Shown one piece after another: positions 17,963-25,427 of a DNA stretch of 64,000 nt. Numbering within the stretch: position 1 is the first letter of the stretch; each line of letters starts with the position of its first letter. The notes under the pieces are model-generated. The model was not told the origin of the DNA and searched no databases. It saw nothing but the letters and a program-made list of their open reading frames with translations. This DNA comes from CAVTHW01 sp963734625 (lineage in GTDB: Bacteria; Acidobacteriota; Terriglobia; Bryobacterales; Bryobacteraceae): positions 62,001 to 126,000 of the forward strand of contig CAVTHW010000006.1 of the NCBI GenBank assembly GCA_963734625.1. The letters run 5' to 3'. The translations under genes and the position numbers were made by a program.

Positions 17963-18766
17963 ATGCTCTGGGTATTAGCTCTCCTGTCTTTCCTAGCACC
18001 GGCTGCCCCCGCGCAGACGACTGCCACCGCAACCACCTTAACGCTCGACCAGCAGGAAGAATTCCTGGCAAAGGCCAAGATAATCAAGGAAAGTTCAGCC
18101 AAGAAGGGCATAACGAATACCATGCGGGCGACGCTTTCCGACGGTACGATCACCCACGACGCCAGCATCCAGACGATCGATGAGCGGAAGCCCCGTTTCG
18201 ACGGACCCATGGGACCGGTGTATAACTTCCGCGATACCTACAAGTTCAACATCGCGGCCTACCGGCTGGGCAGGCTGCTCGGGCTGCAAAGCATGATCCC
18301 GCCGTCGGTCTACCGCTCATACAAGGGCGGGGCGTCGTTTACCTGGTGGGTTGATGATGTCCTGGGCGACGAGGGGGCCAGGCTGAGCAAGAAGATCACC
18401 CCGCCTAACCAGGAGAACTACGCGCGCCAAGAACAGATCAAGCGAGTCTTCGACCAACTGATCTACAACTGGGACCGCAACCAGGGCAACACCTTGTATG
18501 ACAAGAACTGGCACATGTGGATGATCGACCACTCGCGCTCCTTCTCCATGTTAAAGACGTTGCTAGACGAGAAGGTTTTGGAATATTGCGATCGCCAGTT
18601 GCTCGCAAAGCTCAAACAGCTTGACGAAAAGACGCTTACGGCGGAACTCGGCAAGTGGCTGGAGAAGCGCGAGATCGAGGGTTTGCTTGGGCGCCGGGAT
18701 CGCATCGTCGCGCGGTTCGAGAAGCTAGGGCCGAAGTCGCTCTATGACTGGTTGCCGGCGAGGTGA
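17963..18766 (+). CDS. Secreted kinase-like protein (HipA/PI3K-like motifs)
   Basis: Protein of 267 residues with an N-terminal signal (MLWVLALLSFLAPAAPAQ). The segment FDQLIYNWDRNQGNTLYD followed by MWMIDHSRSF has the N-x-D-R-x-x-x-N catalytic loop and I-D-H metal-binding spacing of HipA/PI3K-like and FAM20-like kinases. An N-lobe-like part before it (residues ~50-120) ends with YRLGRLLGLQSMIPPSVY. It differs in sequence from the kinase-like protein at 10011 but shares the idea of a secreted atypical kinase. It overlaps the next gene (FHA-GAF-PP2C), which suggests a kinase/phosphatase couple. Activity is inference. Confidence 0.72.
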   Translation: MLWVLALLSFLAPAAPAQTTATATTLTLDQQEEFLAKAKIIKESSAKKGITNTMRATLSDGTITHDASIQTIDERKPRFDGPMGPVYNFRDTYKFNIAAYRLGRLLGLQSMIPPSVYRSYKGGASFTWWVDDVLGDEGARLSKKITPPNQENYARQEQIKRVFDQLIYNWDRNQGNTLYDKNWHMWMIDHSRSFSMLKTLLDEKVLEYCDRQLLAKLKQLDEKTLTAELGKWLEKREIEGLLGRRDRIVARFEKLGPKSLYDWLPAR

Positions 18767-18768
18767 CA

Positions 18769-20382
18769 ATGCCGAGCCTGTTGATTCCATTGGCGGACGG
18801 CAGCACGACGACGGTTCCGCTCCAAGGCGATAGCCTGCTTCTTGGGCGCTGCGGGACTGGACCGCTCACATTTCCGGAAGACCAAGGCCTGTCCCGGCAG
18901 CATCTCGTCTTCGAGCGGGAGGGCGGCCTGTGGACGGTGGCCGATCTGGGGAGCAAGAATGGCACGCTCGTCAACGGGGCCCGCATCGCCGGCAAACACC
19001 CCCTTCGCCCCGGCGACCGGATTCAAGCGTCCCACGTGGAGATCATTTACGAGCCGCAGCAGGCGAGCCCGACCGTCGTTTTCGAAGCGTCCGCCCCGGA
19101 GACGCAGGAAATGAGCACCTTCACCTCGCTGCGGGAGATCGGGCCGGCTCCCGGCTTGACCAGCGAACAGTGGCTGACCCCGACACGCGCCTTGCTCCGT
19201 GCCGGACGAGAACTGGTCGTCAACCGCCCCCTCGCGGAGTTGTTCCCCGTCATTCTCGCGCTCGCCATGGAGTCGGTCGGTGCGGAACGCGGCGTCCTGC
19301 TCACGCTGGAAGGCGAGCAGCTCACGCCCCGGGCCTCAAGCGGCGGCGAGTTTCGGATCAGCTCCGCGGTGAGAGACAAGGTTCTCGCCGAGCGCGCCTC
19401 CCTGTTGGTGCAGAACGTGCTCGACGATCAGTTGTTGAGGGCCAGAGAGAGTATTGTGGCCGAGGGAGTGCGCTCGTTCATGGCTGTGCCGCTGCAAACC
19501 GATGAGCTGGTCACGGGGCTGCTGTACGTGGATTCCTCGCACTTCGAGCGCCGCTTCAGCCGGGACCACCTGAACCTGCTGACCGTGATGGCCAACGTTG
19601 CCGCCATGCGAATCGAACACGCGCGCCTGGCCGAGGTGGAGGCAGCCGGGAAGCGCCTGGAGCATGACATGGCGCAGGCGGCGGAGATCCAGCGCCAGCA
19701 TCTGCCCGCCTGCGCGCCTGTCGTTGCCGGTCTGGATCTGGCGGGGCACAACGTCGCCTGCCGCACGGTCGGCGGTGATTTCTACGATTTTCTCCCGCTT
19801 TCGGGCGGCAGGGTGGCTATTCTGGTGGCGGATGTCGCCGGCAAGGGCATGCCCGCCGCTTTAATGATGATGGACGCGCAGGCCCGAGTGCGCATCATGG
19901 CCGGTGATCTGGAGGACGTAGCCGGCCTCATCGATCGTCTCAGCCGCAGCCTGGCCGGCGCCTGCCCCAGCAACCGCTTCATTACGATGTTCCTCTTTGT
20001 GCTCGATCCGGCTACGGGACGTCTGACCTACTGCAACGCCGGGCATAATCCGCCGTTGCTGCTGCGGGCGGACGGGAGGGTCGAGGAACTCTCGGAGGGT
20101 GGACCCGTCCTAGGGCTTCCTCTGCGAATACCCTTCAGGCAAGGCCAGTGCGAGTTGCGGCAGGGCGACCTGATTACCCTGTTCAGCGATGGCGTGACCG
20201 AAGCGGAAAACGCCGAAGGGGAGGAGTTCGGGACTGAGCGCCTAGGTGCCGTCGTCAACCAGCACCGGCTGGAACCCGCGCAGGCCATCATCGATGCCGT
20301 TAACCGGGCCGTTGAAGAATGGCGGGCCGGCGCCCCCCCAGCCGACGACGTCACCTTGGTCGTCGCTCGCCGGACTCTGTAG
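18769..20382 (+). CDS. FHA-GAF-PP2C (SpoIIE/RsbU-type) phosphatase
   Basis: Cytoplasmic signalling protein of 537 residues. Residues 15-90 are an FHA phosphothreonine-binding domain (LLLGR, LSRQHL, DLGSKNGTLVNG). Residues ~150-290 form a GAF domain (SVGAERGVLLTLEG to VMANVAAMRIEHARL). Residues ~320-535 form a SpoIIE/PP2C phosphatase with metal-binding D in VGGDFYDF, VADVAGKGMPAA and TLFSDGVTEAEN. Such proteins usually control anti-sigma-factor antagonists in partner-switching systems, and the FHA domain would let it read Ser/Thr-kinase output. ATG 18769 is chosen; a GTG at 18763 overlaps the previous stop. No anti-sigma antagonist is encoded nearby. Confidence 0.92.
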   Translation: MPSLLIPLADGSTTTVPLQGDSLLLGRCGTGPLTFPEDQGLSRQHLVFEREGGLWTVADLGSKNGTLVNGARIAGKHPLRPGDRIQASHVEIIYEPQQASPTVVFEASAPETQEMSTFTSLREIGPAPGLTSEQWLTPTRALLRAGRELVVNRPLAELFPVILALAMESVGAERGVLLTLEGEQLTPRASSGGEFRISSAVRDKVLAERASLLVQNVLDDQLLRARESIVAEGVRSFMAVPLQTDELVTGLLYVDSSHFERRFSRDHLNLLTVMANVAAMRIEHARLAEVEAAGKRLEHDMAQAAEIQRQHLPACAPVVAGLDLAGHNVACRTVGGDFYDFLPLSGGRVAILVADVAGKGMPAALMMMDAQARVRIMAGDLEDVAGLIDRLSRSLAGACPSNRFITMFLFVLDPATGRLTYCNAGHNPPLLLRADGRVEELSEGGPVLGLPLRIPFRQGQCELRQGDLITLFSDGVTEAENAEGEEFGTERLGAVVNQHRLEPAQAIIDAVNRAVEEWRAGAPPADDVTLVVARRTL

Positions 20383-20475
20383 CGCCTGCCACAAAGCTCG
20401 CTGGGGTGCCCGCGCTGTGGCAATATGTGAGGAGCCCTCCGAGCATCGGGGCTGTAGATCGGGAGACTGAAAACC

Positions 20476-22896
20476 GTGAAACGCATCATATTCTGCGCCG
20501 CATTGGCCATACTCATATTGATTCAGCCCGCCGGGGCGATGACCCCGGAAGAACGCCGTCAGTACTTGGCGAAATTGCTCCAAACGCTGCCGGATGTGCC
20601 TTCTTTCAAGCAGTGGCTCGATAAGTCCGGCGAACTGCCGCCGGATTTTGACGCGCTTCCGCGCGTGAACGGTCTTCCGGACCCCTTGAAGTTTCTCGAC
20701 GGCAAACCGGTGCGGACGCCCGCCGAATGGCGATCCCGCCGCAGCGAAATCCGGCAGCTCTACGAGAAGTACGATATCGGCACGTTCCCGCCCAAGCCGA
20801 AACTGGACCGCGTGGTGCTGCTCGACGAGACCAAGGGCAATGGTTATCTGGTCCGTAATGTGCGTCTGGAATTCGGTCCGGGGAGCAAGGGAACCATCCG
20901 CGTTCAGGTAATGATCCCCGACGGCAAGGGACCCTTCCCGGTGCTGATCAGCCCGAACTTGACCGGCTGGTCGTCGTCGCTGTTGCGCCGCGGCTACATC
21001 TCCTGCGGATACGCCGGCAACGATGGCATGGATGACGCGGCGGCGCTCGCGCCGCTTTATCCCGATTACGATTTCGCGACCCTGCCCCGCCGCGCCTGGG
21101 CCGCGGGAATGGTGCTGGATTACCTGCAAACTTTGCCTCAAGTCGACATGAAACACGTCGGCATTTTCGGCTACTCCCGCGATGGCAAGATGGCGGCGAT
21201 CGCCGGGGCCATGGATGAGCGCATCGCGGCTGTGATCGCCGGCAGTACGGGCGTGGGCGGCGTGCTGCCGTGGCGCCTGTCCGGCGAGCGCAATTTCGGC
21301 GAGGGGATCGAGTCCACCACCCGGGCTTACTCAAGCTGGTTCGTCCCGCGCCTGCGCTTCTTCGCGGGCCGCGAGGACCGCCTGCCGATAGACGCCAACC
21401 TCCTTGTGGCGATGATCGCGCCGCGTTCCATTCTCATCGAGTGGGGGAACAACGACGAGGTCTCGAACACCTGGGGCCTCGAGCAAACCTACTTCTCCGC
21501 GCTGAAGGTCTACAAGCTGTTGGGCCAGCCCGACCGGATCGGCACCATGCACCTGCCCGGCTTTCACGGCGCCAACGATCAGGAACTGTGCCTGGACTGG
21601 CTGGACATCCAGTTCGGGCGGTCCACGCGCGTCTGGACCAACAACATCGTCTTCCCCTGGGACTACGACAAGTGGCGCGTTCAAAGCAAGGAAACCGTCG
21701 ACCTGACCCGCTACCCTCGACGCTCCCTCACCGGGACGCTAATCGCCGCCAATGGCAGCCCCATCGCCACCACCGCTGATTGGGAGAAGAAAGCCGCAGA
21801 AATCCGCAAGTCCATCGAGTGGATGCTCGGCGATCAACCGGCTAGGATGCCGCCAGCGGCCGGACGCGGCATGTTCGGTGGACCGCCGCCCGCCGCCAGA
21901 GGAGGCGCCGCTCCTGGCAGAGCCCCCACCGGGGCGCCCGCGGCGGCTGCGGCTGGCAGAGCCCCCGTGGCGCCAGGCGGCCGCGGTGCAACCGGAGGAG
22001 CCAATCCGGGACAGGTGACTCCCGATCTGGTGGCTTGGGTCATCCAGCGCGGCGGCAATTCCTTTGGCTGGTTGGAGCCGCAGAAGAGCAAGACCTCCTC
22101 GCGCGCGGTGAGTTTCGGCTTCGGCGTCAGGGGGAACCTCTACTATCCCTCCGACACGCCCGATGGCGCCAAGCTACCCACGGTGGTCTGGCTGCACGGC
22201 TACAGCTATCAACTGGGCTACATGTGGGTCTATCACAACGACCTTCACCCGATCCTGGCTCTGGTGCGGGCCGGCTACGCTGTCCTGGCGTACGACCAGA
22301 GCGGCTTCGGAAGCAGGATGAGCGAAGGCGGGCCGTTCTATGACCGCTATCCCCGCTGGTCTCAGATGGGCCGGATGGTCGAAGATGCGCGTGCCGGCAT
22401 CGACTTCCTGGAGAAAGACAGCCTGGTCGATCCGCAGCGGATATACCTCTACGGCTACTCGATGGGCGGCACGGTTGGCCTGTACACGGCGGCTCTGGAC
22501 ACGCGAGTAAAAGGAGTCGTCTCGATTTGCGGCTTCACGCCGATGCGCACGGATACCGCCGGCCGGGGGACTGGTGGCGTGGCGCGGTACAGTCAGGAGC
22601 GCGGGCTCATCCCGCGGCTCGGCTTCTTCATCGGCCACGAAGCCCAGATCCCATACGACTTCAACGAACTGCTGGGCGCCATTGCGCCGCGGCCCGTGTT
22701 GGTGGTGCAGCCTGAGTTGGATCGCGACGCCACGCCGGCCGACGTGCGCGCGGCGGTCGAGCAGGCCGGGAAGGTCTACTCGCTTTACGGCGCCGCGGGC
22801 AAGCTGGAGCTGAATGAGCCCTGGGATTACAACCGGCTGCCCGATCGGACGCAGAATTGGATCGTTGACAAGTGGATGGTGGGGAACCTGCGCTAA
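20476..22896 (+). CDS. Secreted double esterase: CE15-like domain plus alpha/beta hydrolase
   Basis: Exported protein of 806 residues with signal peptide (FCAALAILILIQPAGA). Residues ~50-440 resemble the CE15 glucuronoyl-esterase fold, with a G-Y-S-R-D-G-K elbow where characterised enzymes have GCSRxGKG, and a late H in LPGFHGAND. Residues ~455-515 are a Pro/Ala/Gly-rich flexible linker. Residues ~515-806 form a second alpha/beta hydrolase with YGYSMGG elbow, D near VVQPELDRDA and no obvious terminal His. GTG start at 20476 preceded by GGGAG. The linker and two different elbows point to one polypeptide attacking two ester bonds, fitting the polysaccharide genes downstream. Substrates are inferred. 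Confidence 0.82.
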   Translation: MKRIIFCAALAILILIQPAGAMTPEERRQYLAKLLQTLPDVPSFKQWLDKSGELPPDFDALPRVNGLPDPLKFLDGKPVRTPAEWRSRRSEIRQLYEKYDIGTFPPKPKLDRVVLLDETKGNGYLVRNVRLEFGPGSKGTIRVQVMIPDGKGPFPVLISPNLTGWSSSLLRRGYISCGYAGNDGMDDAAALAPLYPDYDFATLPRRAWAAGMVLDYLQTLPQVDMKHVGIFGYSRDGKMAAIAGAMDERIAAVIAGSTGVGGVLPWRLSGERNFGEGIESTTRAYSSWFVPRLRFFAGREDRLPIDANLLVAMIAPRSILIEWGNNDEVSNTWGLEQTYFSALKVYKLLGQPDRIGTMHLPGFHGANDQELCLDWLDIQFGRSTRVWTNNIVFPWDYDKWRVQSKETVDLTRYPRRSLTGTLIAANGSPIATTADWEKKAAEIRKSIEWMLGDQPARMPPAAGRGMFGGPPPAARGGAAPGRAPTGAPAAAAAGRAPVAPGGRGATGGANPGQVTPDLVAWVIQRGGNSFGWLEPQKSKTSSRAVSFGFGVRGNLYYPSDTPDGAKLPTVVWLHGYSYQLGYMWVYHNDLHPILALVRAGYAVLAYDQSGFGSRMSEGGPFYDRYPRWSQMGRMVEDARAGIDFLEKDSLVDPQRIYLYGYSMGGTVGLYTAALDTRVKGVVSICGFTPMRTDTAGRGTGGVARYSQERGLIPRLGFFIGHEAQIPYDFNELLGAIAPRPVLVVQPELDRDATPADVRAAVEQAGKVYSLYGAAGKLELNEPWDYNRLPDRTQNWIVDKWMVGNLR

Positions 22897-22918
22897 GGCT
22901 CCCTAGGGGAGGTGCACG

Positions 22919-24109
22919 TTGCAGGCTGCCGTTTCATCCTCACCGGCGCCGCGCAACCTGGCGATAGACGCGTACCGCGGCCTCGTGATGTTCCTCATGA
23001 TGGCCGAGGTGCTGCGTCTCGCCCGGGTAGCCCAGGCCTTTCCGGGGAACTGGTTCTGGAGTTTTCTGGCCTACAATCAGACCCACGTCGCTTGGGCCGG
23101 TTGTTCGCTGCATGACACAATCCAGCCCGGATTCTCGTTTCTCGTCGGCGTGGCCCTGCCCTACTCGATCGCCAGCCGGCTGGCGAAAGGCAAGACGTTT
23201 GGCCGTCTGTTCGGACACGCTCTCTGGCGTGCGCTGGCGCTGGTCGCCCTCGGCATTTTCCTCCGCTCCCTGGGGAGCCGGCAGACCTACTTCACGTTTG
23301 AAGACACGCTCACCCAAATCGGCTTGGGCTATCCGATTCTGTTTCTGCTTGGGTTCTGCCGGCCGCGCTGGCAATGGACCGCGCTTGGCGCGATCCTCAC
23401 GGGCTACTGGCTGGCTTGGGCTCTGTACCCTTTGCCCGGTCCGGGATTCAACTTCCAGGCGGTGGGGGTGCCGCCGGATTGGCAGCACCACTACGCGGGG
23501 TTCGCCGCGCACTGGAACAAGAATGCCAACCTGGGGAACGCGTTTGACCAGTGGTTTCTGAATCTGTTCCCGCGAACCTCGCCGTTTGTGGCGAACAGCG
23601 GGGGGTACTTGACCCTGAGCTTCATCCCCACGCTGGGCACCATGATCCTGGGCCTGGTCGCCGGCCGCTGGCTGCGATCTGCGGCGCCGCGCATCCCAAT
23701 GCGGCGGCTGCTGATAGCCGGGGCGATCGGTGTCGCCTCCGGTCTCCTGCTGCATGTCGCCGGGATTTGCCCGTCCGTCAAGCGCATTTGGACGCCGAGC
23801 TGGACTCTGTTCAGCGGAGGTTTGTGCTTCTTTTTCCTCGCCGCGTTCTGCTGGCTGACCGAGGTGCGGGGCTGGAGGAAATGGGCGTTTCCGCTTACGG
23901 TAATTGGCATGAATTCGATTGCCGCTTACGTCATGGCGCACTTGTGGGAGCGGTTCATCGTCGATTCCTTCCGCATCCACCTGGGGCGGAGCGTGTTTCG
24001 GGTGTTCGGAACGGGAGCCGAACCGTTGCTGCAGGGCCTGGCAGTGCTCCTGGTGTACTGGCTGGTGCTCTTCTGGATGTACCGCCGAAAACTTTTTCTG
24101 AAGGTGTAG
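22919..24109 (+). CDS. HGSNAT-like / DUF5009 membrane acyltransferase
   Basis: Polytopic membrane protein of 396 residues with about 10 helices. The start R-N-L-A-I-D-A-Y-R-G-L-V-M-F-L-M-M, an HDTIQPGFSFLVGVALPYS loop and late helices GMNSIAAYVMAHLWERF are typical of the family that includes heparan-alpha-glucosaminide N-acetyltransferase-like proteins (DUF5009), which move acetyl groups across the membrane to sugars. The start is TTG at 22919, supported by GGGGAGG at 22906-22912 and by the fit of the family N terminus. It lies 22 bp after the esterase and is likely in the same transcript, so acetylation and de-esterification of sugars may be linked. Confidence 0.82.
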   Translation: MQAAVSSSPAPRNLAIDAYRGLVMFLMMAEVLRLARVAQAFPGNWFWSFLAYNQTHVAWAGCSLHDTIQPGFSFLVGVALPYSIASRLAKGKTFGRLFGHALWRALALVALGIFLRSLGSRQTYFTFEDTLTQIGLGYPILFLLGFCRPRWQWTALGAILTGYWLAWALYPLPGPGFNFQAVGVPPDWQHHYAGFAAHWNKNANLGNAFDQWFLNLFPRTSPFVANSGGYLTLSFIPTLGTMILGLVAGRWLRSAAPRIPMRRLLIAGAIGVASGLLLHVAGICPSVKRIWTPSWTLFSGGLCFFFLAAFCWLTEVRGWRKWAFPLTVIGMNSIAAYVMAHLWERFIVDSFRIHLGRSVFRVFGTGAEPLLQGLAVLLVYWLVLFWMYRRKLFLKV

Positions 24110-24148
24110 CCGGCCGAGGCCAGCGCCGCAGGCGCGGAGATAAAGAGA

Positions 24149-25405
24149 ATGCGATCGCCCGTTTTGATTGTTGTCTTGAGCACCTGGTTCAGCGTTTCGG
24201 TTTGCGCGCAACCAGCGCCGCCGGCCGCGGGCGGCTTGTCGGCCGAGCGGCTGAAGCGATTGGATCTCATCCTACAGAAGTACGTAGATGAAGGCCAGAT
24301 CGCCGGCGCGGTGGCGCTGGTGCTCCGAGATGGTAAGCCTGCGTACGAACGCGCCGTTGGTTGGAGCGATAAAGAAGCTGGGCGCAAGATGACGACGAAC
24401 ACCATCTTCCGCATCGCTTCGCAAACCAAAGCGGTCACCAGCGTCGCAATTCTGGCGCTGGTGGAGGAAGGCAAGGTCGGCATAACCGAGCCGGTGAGTC
24501 GTTTTATTCCGAGCTTCGCCAAGAGCACGGTGGCGGTGAAGGCCGACACCGGGATCAATATGGTTCCGGCTAAGCGTCCGATCACGATTCAGGATCTGCT
24601 GACGCACACGGCGGGCATTTCTTATGGAACGGACCCCCTGGTGGCATCGCTCTACGAAGCGAAAGGACTGGGCCCGGCAGCCGGCTATGGTTGGTACACC
24701 GCCGACAAAAGCGAACCCATCTGCGAGACCATGGACCGGCTGGGTTCCCTGCCTTTTGTCGCTCAGCCCGGAGAGGCTTTCGTGTATGGCTACAACCTCG
24801 ACATCCTGGGCTGCGTCGTGGAAAGAGCCTCTGGCCTGCCGCTCGACGAGTTCATCCGCATCCGCATTACCGAGCCCTTGGGCATGAAGGACACCCGCTT
24901 CTTCCTGCCCGCCGAGCAGCGTGAGCGCTTGGCCGCCGTCTATTCCAGCGGCAGCGAGGGACGGATCGTGCGCGCGCCGGAGGGGCCGATGGGACAGGGA
25001 CACTACGTGGATGGCCCCAGGAAGAGCTTCGCCGGCGGCGCCGGACTGCTTTCCACGGCCCACGATTACGCCCGCTTTCTGGATATGATCCGCAACGGCG
25101 GCGCACTCGGCGGCGTCCGGATTCTGGCCCCCAGGACGGTGGAGTTGATGACCACCAACCAGGTTGGCACGCTGCACTCCGCCACCGGACTGGGGTTCGG
25201 TTTCGGCTTCGAAACTGTGGATCGCTACGGGGCCAAGGGGATGTCCGGCATCGGCGCATTCGGGTGGGGCGGCGCTTATGGCACCACTTACGGAGTGGAC
25301 CCCATCGGCCGGTTGGTAAACGTCCTGATGATTCAGCTCATGCCCAATCGGACCGACATCCAGCAGAAGTTCTCGAACGGCGTGTACCAGGCGCTGCTGA
25401 ATTGA
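24149..25405 (+). CDS. Secreted class C beta-lactamase-like serine hydrolase
   Basis: Serine hydrolase of 418 residues with a signal peptide (LIVVLSTWFSVSVCA). S-x-x-K is IASQTK (S91, K94); the Y-x-N element is YGYN in FVYGYNLDILG; near the C terminus GWGGAYGTTYGVD replaces the K-T-G box. Family members include esterases, D-peptidases and true lactamases. The neighbourhood (carbohydrate genes) favours an esterase over resistance. Third gene in the same direction after the double esterase, 39 bp behind the acyltransferase; convergent with the GH95 gene. Confidence 0.88.
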   Translation: MRSPVLIVVLSTWFSVSVCAQPAPPAAGGLSAERLKRLDLILQKYVDEGQIAGAVALVLRDGKPAYERAVGWSDKEAGRKMTTNTIFRIASQTKAVTSVAILALVEEGKVGITEPVSRFIPSFAKSTVAVKADTGINMVPAKRPITIQDLLTHTAGISYGTDPLVASLYEAKGLGPAAGYGWYTADKSEPICETMDRLGSLPFVAQPGEAFVYGYNLDILGCVVERASGLPLDEFIRIRITEPLGMKDTRFFLPAEQRERLAAVYSSGSEGRIVRAPEGPMGQGHYVDGPRKSFAGGAGLLSTAHDYARFLDMIRNGGALGGVRILAPRTVELMTTNQVGTLHSATGLGFGFGFETVDRYGAKGMSGIGAFGWGGAYGTTYGVDPIGRLVNVLMIQLMPNRTDIQQKFSNGVYQALLN

Positions 25406-25427
25406 TTCCCGTTTGGCCTTGCGGGCC

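Noticed and set aside
22940..24211. Minus-strand open frame of 423 codons opposite the acyltransferase
   Set aside because: No domain and compositionally typical antisense; plus strand encodes a clear membrane protein.
24149..25405. Antibiotic-resistance beta-lactamase
   Set aside because: No K-T-G box and the setting is carbohydrate metabolism; a general serine hydrolase is more likely.
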